Position numbers and translations under genes: made by a program. Shown here in pieces: positions 1 through 8,945 of a stretch of 64,000 bases of DNA; the first letter of the stretch is position 1; every line of letters begins with the position of its first letter. The stretch is from Celoporthe dispersa (taxonomy: Eukaryota; Ascomycota; Sordariomycetes; Diaporthales; Cryphonectriaceae): assembly GCA_016584495.1 (NCBI GenBank), contig WAID01000001.1:868001-932000 (forward strand), written 5' to 3'. A model generated the notes under the pieces. That model was not told the DNA's origin and searched no databases. It was given only the letters and a program-made list of their open reading frames with translations.

Positions 1-1
1 G

Positions 2-2254
2 ACGATGCCCGTCCAGTTCGGCATTGGAAAGCGCTTCTACATCTCGGCCTACAAGTCCATCAAGCACGGGTCGCCGACCATGGACGTCCTTGTGGTGCTG
101 GGCACCTCCTGTGCCTTCTTCTTCAGCTGCGTCGCCATGCTGGTCTCGTTCCTCATCCCCCCGCACACCCGGCCCAGCACGATCTTCGACACCAGCACCA
201 TGCTGATCACCTTCATCACCCTTGGTCGTTTCCTGGAGAACCGTGCCAAGGGTCAGACCTCCAAGGCTCTGTCCCGTCTCATGTCGCTGGCGCCGTCCAT
301 GGCCACCATCTACGCTGACCCGATCGCTGCCGAGAAGGCGGCGGAGAAATGGGACAGCGTTGCCGGCAGCGGCGAGCCCAAGACACCCACAGCAGACGGG
401 AACGCTGCCGAGGAGAAGATCATCCCCACAGAACTGATCCAGGTCGGAGATATCGTCATCCTCCGGCCCGGTGACAAGATTCCTGCCGACGGTGTCCTGG
501 TCCGTGGCGAGACCTATGTCGACGAGAGCATGGTGACTGGTGAGGCCATGCCCGTGCAGAAGCGCAAGGGCTCGAACCTGATTGGTGGCACCGTCAACGG
601 CCACGGCCGCGTCGACTTCAGGGTCACCCGGGCTGGCAGAGATACCCAGCTCAGCCAGATTGTCAAGCTCGTACAGGATGCCCAGACCACGCGGGCCCCC
701 ATCCAGAGACTGGCGGACACTCTCGCCGGCTACTTTGTGCCCACGATCCTGATCCTTGGCTTCCTCACCTTCGTGGTCTGGATGGTCCTCAGCCACGTGC
801 TCTCCAACCCGCCCAAGATCTTCCAGGAGGACTCCAGCGGCGGCAAGATCTTCGTGTGCGTCAAGCTGTGCATCTCGGTCATCGTCTTTGCCTGCCCCTG
901 TGCCCTCGGCCTCGCCACACCAACTGCTGTTATGGTCGGCACTGGAGTTGGCGCCGAGAACGGCATCCTGGTCAAGGGCGGTGCCGCGCTCGAGACTACT
1001 ACCAAGGTCACCCAGGTCGTCCTCGACAAGACCGGCACGATCACCTACGGCAGGATGACCGTGGCGAGCATGAACATTGTCTCGATGTGGCAGGACAACG
1101 AGTGGCGCCGCCGGCTGTGGTGGACCGTCGTCGGCCTCGCCGAGATGGGCAGCGAACACCCGGTCGGCAAGGCCGTGCTCAATGCTGCCAAGAACGAGCT
1201 CGGGCTCGATGTCGAGGGCACCATCGAGGGCAGCGTTGGCGACTTCACAGCTGCCGTGGGACGTGGTATCTCGGCAGCCGTCGAGCCGGCCAGCAGCGCC
1301 GAGCGCACCCGCTACACCATCCTGGTCGGCAACGTCAAGTACCTCCGCGAGAACGAGGTGGAAGTTCCCCAGGAGGCCATCGACTCCTCCGAGGCGATCA
1401 ACAAGAACGCCTCCTCGTCCGGCAAGGCCCGCGACTCGGCCGGGACCACCAACATCTTCGTCGCCATCGACGGCAGGTACGCAGGTCACCTGTGTCTGTC
1501 CGACGTGATCAAGGAGGGCGCGGCGGCCGCGATCTCTGTCCTCCAGCACCGCATGGGGGTCAAGGTCGCCATGGTCACCGGGGACCAGCCGTCCACCGCG
1601 CACGCCGTCGCCGCGGCGGTTGGCATCCCCGAGGACTGTGTGCACGCGGGTGTCTCGCCGGACCAGAAGCAGATCATCGTCCGCCAGCTGCGCGACCAGG
1701 GCGAGGTGGTGGCCATGGTGGGCGACGGCATCAACGACTCGCCGGCGCTGGCGACCGCAGACGTGGGCATCGCCATGTCCTCGGGCACGGACGTGGCCAT
1801 GGAGGCGGCAGACGTCGTGCTCATGCGGCCCAACGAGCTGATGGACATCCCCGCGGCGCTGCACCTCTCCAGGAGCATCTTCAGCCGCATCAAGGCGAAC
1901 CTGGCGTGGGCGTGTCTGTACAACATCGTCGGCCTGCCCTTCGCGATGGGCCTCTTCCTGCCGTTCGGGCTGCACCTGCACCCGATGGCGGCCGGCGCGG
2001 CCATGGCCGTCAGCTCCGTGTCGGTGGTCGTGAGCTCCCTGCTGCTCAAGTTCTGGAGGCGACCCAGGTGGATGGACGAGGCGGCCGGCAAGGAGGCGAT
2101 GGAGAGGAGGCTGAGCAGGCCGGGCCTGGTGGACACGGTGAAGGCTGGTGTGTTTGAGGTGGCCGACCGGGTCCGGGGCGCGATGCGCAGGGGAAGGAAG
2201 GAGGAGGCTGGGTATGTGCCGCTGGCGAATCTGGATGGGGATGACAGGGTCTGA
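2..2254 (+). CDS. CCC2: Copper-transporting P1B-type ATPase, C-terminal part (cut at left edge)
   Basis: Pumps Cu+ from cytosol into the late secretory pathway, where it loads cuproenzymes (known for the CCC2/ATP7 family). The open frame enters from the left edge, so the N-terminal metal-binding (HMA) domains and first helices lie outside the window. About 750 codons are visible. Motifs in order: actuator-domain TGE near 540, the ion-binding CPC in a membrane helix at 893-901, the phosphorylation motif DKTGT at 1025-1039, the HP motif of the nucleotide-binding domain near 1156, and the hinge GDGIND near 1720. Two membrane helices follow near the C-terminus. The ATG at base 5 is probably internal, because family members continue upstream of the visible PVQFGIGKRFY segment. 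No intron or frame break is seen here. Confidence 0.95.
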   Translation, partial: TMPVQFGIGKRFYISAYKSIKHGSPTMDVLVVLGTSCAFFFSCVAMLVSFLIPPHTRPSTIFDTSTMLITFITLGRFLENRAKGQTSKALSRLMSLAPSMATIYADPIAAEKAAEKWDSVAGSGEPKTPTADGNAAEEKIIPTELIQVGDIVILRPGDKIPADGVLVRGETYVDESMVTGEAMPVQKRKGSNLIGGTVNGHGRVDFRVTRAGRDTQLSQIVKLVQDAQTTRAPIQRLADTLAGYFVPTILILGFLTFVVWMVLSHVLSNPPKIFQEDSSGGKIFVCVKLCISVIVFACPCALGLATPTAVMVGTGVGAENGILVKGGAALETTTKVTQVVLDKTGTITYGRMTVASMNIVSMWQDNEWRRRLWWTVVGLAEMGSEHPVGKAVLNAAKNELGLDVEGTIEGSVGDFTAAVGRGISAAVEPASSAERTRYTILVGNVKYLRENEVEVPQEAIDSSEAINKNASSSGKARDSAGTTNIFVAIDGRYAGHLCLSDVIKEGAAAAISVLQHRMGVKVAMVTGDQPSTAHAVAAAVGIPEDCVHAGVSPDQKQIIVRQLRDQGEVVAMVGDGINDSPALATADVGIAMSSGTDVAMEAADVVLMRPNELMDIPAALHLSRSIFSRIKANLAWACLYNIVGLPFAMGLFLPFGLHLHPMAAGAAMAVSSVSVVVSSLLLKFWRRPRWMDEAAGKEAMERRLSRPGLVDTVKAGVFEVADRVRGAMRRGRKEEAGYVPLANLDGDDRV

Positions 2255-2538
2255 GAAGAGAGATTTAAGAAGAAAGACGAAAAGAAGAAAAAAAGAGAGA
2301 GAGGAGGGGAGATGAGGAGAGGTTTTGGCATAGCACTGGAGTATGGATGCTTGAATGATGATGATGAGCGGATATCTTGTCTAATTTTGGTGTACGAGAG
2401 TACATGCTCTCAAGACGTATTATCTATGACACCTTACAACCTATACTCTTGCCCTTGTCTATATAAAGTGATGTGGAAGGGGAGTAAGGAAGAGTGAGGA
2501 TGAGGATTCAACCTGACCAGAGGGAGGTATCGAATCTA

Positions 2539-2553
2539 TAACCCTAACCCTAG
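2539..2553. promoter_or_regulatory. Telomere-like box (two CCCTAA units)
   Basis: The sequence TAACCCTAACCCTAG contains two direct CCCTAA units about 370 bp upstream of mdm12. Fungal Tbf1-type factors bind ARCCCTAA in promoters; use at this site is inference. Confidence 0.35.
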
Positions 2554-2882
2554 ACCACTGCTAAAGATCCTATAGAGGTCAACCGCGTCCAACCAAATCT
2601 TGAGTTGTCATAATCATCACCGTCTCAACCTCTCCAGCTGTAATACTATTTTATGCCTCTCTCCTGAACAAAACAGGTCGGCCAATCTCACTCAGGTCAA
2701 GACACAGGAAAGAAACCAGCATCGTTCAAACTGCTGAGCTTCAGACCACCAACAAGTCCGCGGTCAAAGTCTCAAGCCCTCCTTCCTGAACCCGAACGGT
2801 GCACCTTCTCATGTCCTCACCAAGAGGCTCTCTTCTCTTCTTTTCTCTCTCGATCAGAGGAGATCAACCATCTCCGAGGTCT

Positions 2883-2883
<1 letters not shown>

Positions 2884-2917
<34 letters not shown>
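2884..2917 (+). repeat. (AC)n microsatellite in mdm12 leader
   Basis: About 17 AC units in the sense orientation, ending immediately before the start codon context CAAAAATG. It is probably transcribed as part of the 5' leader. Confidence 0.9.
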
Positions 2918-2919
<2 letters not shown>

Positions 2920-2923
2920 AAAA

Positions 2924-4593
2924 ATGTCCATCGACCTGAACTGGGAAACCCTCACAGCCGGACCAGACGGCGAGGCCCTCGCCCACAGCATCCGCGATTT
3001 CATTCACACCAAGTTCCAGTCCGTGCCCCTACCACGCTTCATCAAGTCCGTGACGGTGCACGACTTTGAGTTCGGCACCACGCCGCCCGAGCTGGAGCTC
3101 AAGGACATCACGGACCCGCTGCCGGATTTCTACGAGGAGAACCCCGACGCGGACGACGCGGACTCGGAGGAGGAGGATGGCGAGGGCGAGGGCGAGGGCG
3201 AGGGGGCGGTAGCACACGAGAGCCACCTGGACGAGGACGGTGGTGTCGCGATGCACGAGCTGAGGGCTGCGGCGGCAGCAGAATGGAGGAGGGATTACAA
3301 TAACCACAACAACAGAGGACGACCGCCGCCGTCGACCATGATGGCCCCTGGCGCAAGGCTCTCGGCCATACCACCACACATCACGACCAACTTCCCAGGG
3401 CCGCACATGAGAGGCATATCCTCTGTGCCGCAGGACCTAGGGAGCCCGTTCCTCGGCACGTCGACGCCTGGGATCCTGGGCGGGGCGTCGAACCTCAGCT
3501 ACTTCCACTCACACCTCGCGGGCGGCCTGTCGGGGACGCAGACACCCCTTGCCGCGGTGGCTGGCGCCCAGCTAGGGAACAGCGGGAGCAGCCACCACCA
3601 CCACCACCACCACCACCTCTACCTCCACCAGCAGCAGCAGCAGCAGTCATCGGCAGACACAGCAGGTGGGAGCTACAGCCCCCTCTCGGTGTCCACGGCC
3701 GCGTTCCCAGACCATGCCGCCAGGAACGCCTCGATCGACGGCCGCGCGCCCAGCCACAGCCGCAACCCGAGCCAGAGCTCCATCTCGGTGGCCGACTTCA
3801 GCCAGGGCGGTGCCACCGTCGCCGGGCTCGCGCCCCTCCGACCCCTCTCCAACCCGGCACTGCGCGAGAAGTCCAGCGTCTCTACCTTTGCACCGACGTC
3901 CTCGGCGGGTACGTCACGGCCCCCCACGAGGGACAACGCGAACAACAACAACAACAACACCTCGTCCTCATCAGCAGCAGCCCTCGCCAGCGGGAGCGCC
4001 ATCGCCGAGGACGACGACAACGAGCAGCACCAGCACCACCACCACGACGAAGAAGGCGACGCCGACAGCCGCAACAAGCCGAGATTCCGCGAGGCCAGGA
4101 CCGAGACATCCAGGCCGTGTTCCGGATCAAGTACTCCGGCGACGTGCGGCTCCTGCTGACGGCGGACATCCTGCTCGACTATCCCATGCCGAGCTTCGTG
4201 GGCATCCCGCTGCGGCTGAGCATCACGGGCCTGTCGTTTGACGGCGTCGGCGTCGTGGCGCACATACGCAAGAGGGTGCACTTCTGCTTCCTCAGCCCGG
4301 AGGACGCGCTGGCTGCCGTGGGCGCGGAGGAAGGCGGGGATGGGCAGGCTGAGGGCGGGGATGCCGCTGCTGGCAGGCCTGGCGGCGGCGGTGGTACGAC
4401 CGGGCGGAACGGGCATGGCAAGATGGGCGGGTTGTTGCAGGAGATACGGGTGGAGAGCGAGATCGGGCAGAGGGAAGGGGGCAAGCAGAGCCTCAAGAAC
4501 GTGGGCAAGGTGGAGAGGTTTGTCCTGGAGCAGGTGAGGAGGATATTCGAGGAGGAGTTTGTCTACCCGAGCTTCTGGACATTCCTCGTCTAA
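2924..4593 (+). CDS. mdm12: ERMES subunit Mdm12 (one frame break)
   Basis: Mdm12 is the soluble SMP-domain subunit of the ER-mitochondria encounter structure, which tethers the two organelles and moves phospholipids between them (family knowledge). The N-terminus MSIDLNWETL and the segment FIHTKFQSVPLPRFIKSV are diagnostic, as is the C-terminal half from VFRIKYSGDVRLLLTADILL to the end YPSFWTFLV. The two halves lie in different frames. Adding one G in the GG at 4098-4099 joins them as REARDRDIQAVFRIKY, the expected family sequence, and the corrected gene is exactly 557 codons including stop. A missing base is therefore preferred over an intron. The middle of the SMP domain carries a large low-complexity insert with acidic, poly-His and poly-Gln tracts, so the 556 residues are long for the family. 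It converges on vps28, 133 bp away. Confidence 0.9.
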
Positions 4594-4726
4594 GCTGGAC
4601 CGGCCTGAAGGAAGAAGAGCACAAGGCCTCCATCACAGGACACATGTTTATCCTGTAGAGGTTCGCAGGAAAAGCCCCCGCCACCCCACCCCAATCCCAG
4701 CTCCATCTCGGCCCGTTCCCATCCCG

Positions 4727-5716
4727 TCAGGTCAGTGTAGCCTTGAACCCCTGATAGGCCGAGTTGATATCCAGCTCCAGCTCCCTGGCCTGCGCCTCGC
4801 TCAGCTCCTCGGTGGCCTTCATCTGGTTCAGCGCGATCAGCCACTGCACGATCTTGCCCCTGTTCTCAAAATCCCGGTCCGTCACCTTGTTCACAGACTG
4901 GATCACGTCCGTCAGCAGAGGGTGCAGCTGGTCCTTGGCGAGGAGGCCGAGCCGCAGGGCATCCAGGAACGTGATGAAGTCCTGCGTCGCCTCGAGGATG
5001 AGGGCGCCGCTGGTGTTGGTCCCAGCTGCCGCCTGGGATGGGGCCGCCGTCCCGGAGGAGGCCGTCAGAGCCGTGCTGGGCATGCCGACGCGGATGCGCT
5101 CTGTGGCGCGGGGCACCTCGAGCTGTAGAACCGGGTCAGCGGAGAACAGGGTGCTGGTACCTCGACTGATCAATCTCGGAAGAGAGAAGGAGAAAGAAGA
5201 AGAAGAAGAAGAAAAAAAGAAGTACATACATCCCATTCCGCCTTGAACTCCTCGATCCCGACAAATGCCCTCGCCACGCCCTCGTCCGCCAGGATGGCGT
5301 TGTACTGCTTGAGGGATCTCTCGCAGATCTCGGTGTAGTCGGCCTCTGGTATGGCATCCTTGAGGAAGGCCTTCTCCAGCTCGTCGAGGGTCACGAGGAT
5401 GCTGAAGATCTCCGCGAGGGAGTCCTGCAGGTCTCGCTCTGCGCGGGTGTCTGCGAGCTTCACCTCCTGTGGTTGGTGGGTATGTCAGCCAGCCCGGTTG
5501 GCCTCTTTTATTCCCTCGCACACGCTCTCCGCACAGGGCAGGCTGCAGGTGGCCAGGACGAGGGAGGATGGGTGGGAGGGGAGGCGATGAGGGGAGGCGA
5601 TGAGGGGAGGCGGGGACAAGATGGGCGAGTACCTCATCGAGATTTATTGTGGCGGACAGGGCCGTGTTTGGGACATAGCTATGTGGTGTAGGCGCGTATG
5701 CTTGTCTTGGCATCAT
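4727..5716 (-). CDS. vps28: ESCRT-I subunit Vps28
   Basis: Vps28 links ESCRT-I to ESCRT-II at endosomes for sorting of ubiquitinated cargo into multivesicular bodies. Three exons: 5716-5633, 5466-5230 and 5122-4727. The donors are GTACTC and GTATGT; both acceptors end in CAG. Spliced product is 238 residues, the normal family length. Visible family signatures are the N-terminal SLAEIFSILVTLDELEKAF region, the junction EWD/LEVPRATERIR recreated exactly by splicing, and the C-terminal four-helix domain containing TDRDFENRGKIVQWL. Intron 1 (166 bp) contains a 13-bp tandem repeat and intron 2 (107 bp) a pyrimidine-rich TTC tract. It is divergent from noc2 and convergent with mdm12. Confidence 0.93.
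   Translation of the reverse strand: MMPRQAYAPTPHSYVPNTALSATINLDEVLAHLVPASPHRLPSSPPLPPILPRPGHLQPALCGERVRGNKRGQPGWLTYPPTTGGEARRHPRRARPAGLPRGDLQHPRDPRRAGEGLPQGCHTRGRLHRDLREIPQAVQRHPGGRGRGEGICRDRGVQGGMGCMYFFFSSSSSSFSFSLPRLISRGTSTLFSADPVLQLEVPRATERIRVGMPSTALTASSGTAAPSQAAAGTNTSGALILEATQDFITFLDALRLGLLAKDQLHPLLTDVIQSVNKVTDRDFENRGKIVQWLIALNQMKATEELSEAQARELELDINSAYQGFKATLT
5581..5615. repeat. 13-bp tandem repeat in vps28 intron 1
   Basis: The unit GAGGCGATGAGGG occurs twice in tandem plus a partial third copy, entirely inside the intron. Confidence 0.85.
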
Positions 5717-6040
5717 CTTGTCACCGAGAGTCTGAGATATCTTGTCATCATTTTCTTTCCCTTCTTGCGAGGTTGGTGAAGGAGGGTGCCTGGTTGGATG
5801 ATGGACGACCTCGCCGTTGTAGGCAGGGGTGGTTTCGGCGGTCGGTCAGGGTCCGGGTTAGATAACCGCTTATCGCTCGAGGGGACTGGAAATTTTTCGA
5901 GAATTCGCATCCAACTCTGGATCCCGTCTTTGGGCCTTTTCTTCTTCTTTTTTTTTTTTTTGCATCCCAGCTCCCAACCTCCTCCCTCTACTTTTATTCT
6001 TCCTAGTCCCACGCCCCCCGCCCCCCAAGTCGCCGCCGAG
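5717..6040. promoter_or_regulatory. Divergent vps28/noc2 promoter region
   Basis: A 324-bp spacer between divergent genes. It holds a T15 run near 5948-5962 and pyrimidine-rich sequence leading to the noc2 ATG. The frame of noc2 is open upstream to 5786, but that stretch is not conserved-looking and is read as leader. Confidence 0.6.
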
Positions 6041-8440
6041 ATGGGCCCCGGAAAGAAGAACCTCAAGGCGACCAGAAAGTTCGAAAAGAACCACCTCAAG
6101 GGCGTTCTCGACAAGCGCAAGGCCGGCGCAAAGGTCAAGCAGCGCGCGCAGGTCAAGGCGAAGAAGCAGGCAAAGCGCGCCAACGATGACGACTTTTTCA
6201 AGGGTCCCAAGGCCGACGGCGCCGCGGACGATGACAAGACGAAGACGAAGAAGAACGCACCAGACGCGACCGTCAGCTCCATGAGCGTGGACGACTTCTT
6301 CGGCGGCGGCTTCGAGATCATCGACGGGAAGAAGCCCACGAGCGGCAAGAAGGCTGGCAAGCTGGGCAAGAGGAAGCGCGACGAGCCTGAAGGGGCCTCG
6401 GACTCGGAAGAGGCTGGCCCGGACGGCACCTCCGCTTCTGCTGGCGACAGCGATGCCGAGTCGGATGAGGACGGCGATGTCGGCATGAGCAAGGGTGCCA
6501 TGGACGCGCTGGCCAGGGACGACCCGGAGTTCTACAGGTACCTGCAGGAAAACGACCCCGACGCCCTGGACTTTGACGAGAATGTAGACCTGGCTGAGGT
6601 CGACGACCTGAGCTCTGGCGAGGACGAAGAGCAGCCCAAGAAGAAGAGGAAGAAGGACAGGAAGGCTGCGGAGGCCGGCTCGGACGATGAGTTCTCCCAG
6701 CGCAACGAGCTCACCAGAGCCATGGTGGCCAGGTGGAAGGCCTCCATGTCCGAGAAGAAATCCCTGCGGGCGGCGCGGCAGGTGGTGCTGGCCTTCCGGA
6801 GCGCCGCGCACCTCAACGAGGACGACGAGGAGAACAGGCAGAGGTATACCATCTCGAGCCCAGAGGTGTTCCACGACATCCTGGTGGTGGCCCTCGGGCA
6901 GATCCCCGAGGTGCTGCAGCACCACTGCCCCGTCAAGGAGTCGGCCTCCGGCAAGGTATCGATCCCCACCGACTCCAAGAAGTTCCGGACGCTGTCCATA
7001 CTCATCAAGAGCTACACCGCCTCCGTGCTGCACCTCCTGGGCACCCTCTCGGACGACGCCACGCTGAAGCTCACAATCTCCGCCCTGACCCCTCTCCTTC
7101 CATACCTGCTCTCGTTCCGCAAGGTGCTGAAGAACCTGGTCAAGACCGTGGTCCACTTCTGGTCCCAGTCGTCCAGCAGCGAGGCGACACGGATCACAGC
7201 ATTCCTGGTCCTGCGCAGGCTCGTCGTCATCGGGGACAAGGGCATCCGCGAGGCCGTGCTCAAGGTCACATACCAGGGGCTGATCCAGGGCAGCCGGTCC
7301 ACAAATCCCAACACGATCCAGGGCATCAACCTGATGAAGAACTCGGCAGCCGAGCTCTGGGGTATCGACCAGGGCATCGGCTACACGACGGCCTTCACCT
7401 TCCTCCGACAGCTCGCCATCCACCTCCGCAACAGCATCACCCATAACCAGAACGAGTCGTACAAGGCCGTCTACAACTGGCAGTACGTGCACTCGCTGGA
7501 CTTTTGGTCCTGCGTGCTCGCCGAGCACTGCAGCCTCCTGAAGGAGGCGGAGGCGGGCAAGGAGAGCCAGCTGAAGCTCCTCGTCTACCCGCTCGTCCAG
7601 GTGACGCTGGGCGCCATGCGCCTCATCCCCACGGCCATCTACTTCCCCCTGCGGTTCCAGCTGACCCGCTCCCTCCTGCGGCTGTCTCGCGCCACGGGCA
7701 CTTACATACCGCTGGCCTCCGCCCTCCTCGAGGTTCTCACCTCGGCCGAGATGAAGAAGCCACCCAAGGCCACCACCCTCAAGGCGCTCGACTTCGCCGT
7801 CCAGTACAAGGCCCCCAAGTCGTACCTGCGCACCCGCGTCTACCAGGACGGCGTCGGCGACCAGGTCGTCGAGCTCTTCAGCGAGTACCTGGCCACCTGG
7901 TCCACCAACATCGCCTTCCCCGAGTTCGCCCTCCCCGTGGTGATCATGCTCAAGCGCTGGTCCAAGGAGGCCAGGGGCAACAAGAAGGGCAGGGGCCCGG
8001 GGAACAGGAACACCAAGCTCGTGTCGCAGGTCGCCCTGCTCGTGCAAAAGGCCGAGGCCAACGCCAGGTTTGTCGAGGAGAGGCGGGCCAAGGTCGACTT
8101 TGCGCCCAAGGACAGGGACCAGGTCGACAAGTTCCTCAGCGGGTTTGACTGGGAGAAGACGCCCGTCGGGGCGTTTGTGGTGTCGCAGAGGAAGCTGCGG
8201 GCCCAGAAGGCCAAGCTGATGGAGGAGGCCCGGAAGGACGATGACAAGAAGCGGAAGGAGGAGGAGCAGAGGAGGTTAGAGGGTAGCGATGATGATGATG
8301 ATGATGATGTCGAGAGCGACGAGGAGGAGGAGGAGGGTGACGAGGCGAGTGAGAGTCTGGAGGAGGAGGAGGAGGAGGAGGAGGAGGATGAGGGCTCTGG
8401 CAGTGATGAAGATGAGGACGAGGACGAGGATGAAGAATAA
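6041..8440 (+). CDS. noc2: Nucleolar complex protein Noc2
   Basis: Noc2 pairs with Noc1 and then Noc3 to mature and export pre-60S ribosomal particles from the nucleolus and nucleoplasm. A single uninterrupted exon gives 799 residues, usual for the family. The start at 6041 gives the basic N-terminus MGPGKKNLKATRKFEKNHLK, followed by lysine-rich nuclear/nucleolar targeting stretches and acidic segments. The Noc2 helical-repeat domain covers roughly residues 290-680, with typical LKLLVYPLVQVTLGAMRLIP and PLRFQLTRSLLRLS segments. The C-terminus is a long Asp/Glu run (8290-8440), common in ribosome-biogenesis factors. The frame is open upstream to 5786, but the ATG at 6041 matches the family start. 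Confidence 0.94.
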   Translation: MGPGKKNLKATRKFEKNHLKGVLDKRKAGAKVKQRAQVKAKKQAKRANDDDFFKGPKADGAADDDKTKTKKNAPDATVSSMSVDDFFGGGFEIIDGKKPTSGKKAGKLGKRKRDEPEGASDSEEAGPDGTSASAGDSDAESDEDGDVGMSKGAMDALARDDPEFYRYLQENDPDALDFDENVDLAEVDDLSSGEDEEQPKKKRKKDRKAAEAGSDDEFSQRNELTRAMVARWKASMSEKKSLRAARQVVLAFRSAAHLNEDDEENRQRYTISSPEVFHDILVVALGQIPEVLQHHCPVKESASGKVSIPTDSKKFRTLSILIKSYTASVLHLLGTLSDDATLKLTISALTPLLPYLLSFRKVLKNLVKTVVHFWSQSSSSEATRITAFLVLRRLVVIGDKGIREAVLKVTYQGLIQGSRSTNPNTIQGINLMKNSAAELWGIDQGIGYTTAFTFLRQLAIHLRNSITHNQNESYKAVYNWQYVHSLDFWSCVLAEHCSLLKEAEAGKESQLKLLVYPLVQVTLGAMRLIPTAIYFPLRFQLTRSLLRLSRATGTYIPLASALLEVLTSAEMKKPPKATTLKALDFAVQYKAPKSYLRTRVYQDGVGDQVVELFSEYLATWSTNIAFPEFALPVVIMLKRWSKEARGNKKGRGPGNRNTKLVSQVALLVQKAEANARFVEERRAKVDFAPKDRDQVDKFLSGFDWEKTPVGAFVVSQRKLRAQKAKLMEEARKDDDKKRKEEEQRRLEGSDDDDDDDVESDEEEEEGDEASESLEEEEEEEEEDEGSGSDEDEDEDEDEE

Positions 8441-8945
8441 TTATCATTTCCCCCGAGATAATCGTCAACATACCCGCCAATTTTATCTACATGCAGCTTA
8501 CCAGTTTCAGCAAGCAAGTGGTTCCTTTCAAAAGGCAGGCTTGCTAGTATCGACAATCAGTCTACGTTCGATGATATCAGAGTGGTCCTCAATGCTGAGA
8601 TACTTGACTTGGCCAGGAATCCGACCCGGTGGGAGGGGTTCAGCTCTCAGCACCGCTTGAGGGGTTCCCAGGTCCGCATAGAAGGTTTGTATCGGGTATC
8701 TCATGTTAGGCTGTGGTATGAAACAAAACCTCCTCTCTAGGCGATGTTGGCTGCCTACTCAATTGCAAGATTATCCTTATCCAACAACAACCACCATGTT
8801 CAATTTCCTCATGCAGCTCTATCCGTCATCCTCCCCGGACGCAATGCATCATACAAAAGAAAAAAACAAACGCTCGTTGGGGGGAAAGACAAGTCTGTCC
8901 ATTCATCATAGTCATTCCAAACCACCCACACATCCTCTTGTTCCT
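8441..8945. other. Convergent 3' regions of noc2 and fab1
   Basis: About 505 bp between two convergent stops, slightly AT-richer than its neighbours. No ORF, RNA gene or repeat of note is seen. Confidence 0.6.

Larger units (their letters stand above)
2255..2923. other. Intergenic: 3' end of Cu-ATPase and mdm12 promoter/leader
   Basis: Holds a purine-rich A/G tract just after the ATPase stop (2255-2312), a two-unit telomere-like motif at 2539-2553, and a long AC dinucleotide run that ends seven bases before the mdm12 ATG. No coding potential is supported. Confidence 0.7.

Noticed and set aside
3909..4033. Possible intron in mdm12 starting at GTACGT (3909)
   Set aside because: Frame-compatible AG acceptors exist (for example 4009 or 4024), but no convincing branch site or pyrimidine tract is seen. 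One missing G at 4098-4099 restores the family sequence without removing any of the ordered residues before it.
5870..8047. 725-codon antisense ORF opposite noc2, and similar long antisense or off-frame ORFs (for example 856-2157)
   Set aside because: These are shadows produced by GC-rich codon bias of real genes. They have biased, domain-free composition and overlap conserved coding sequence.
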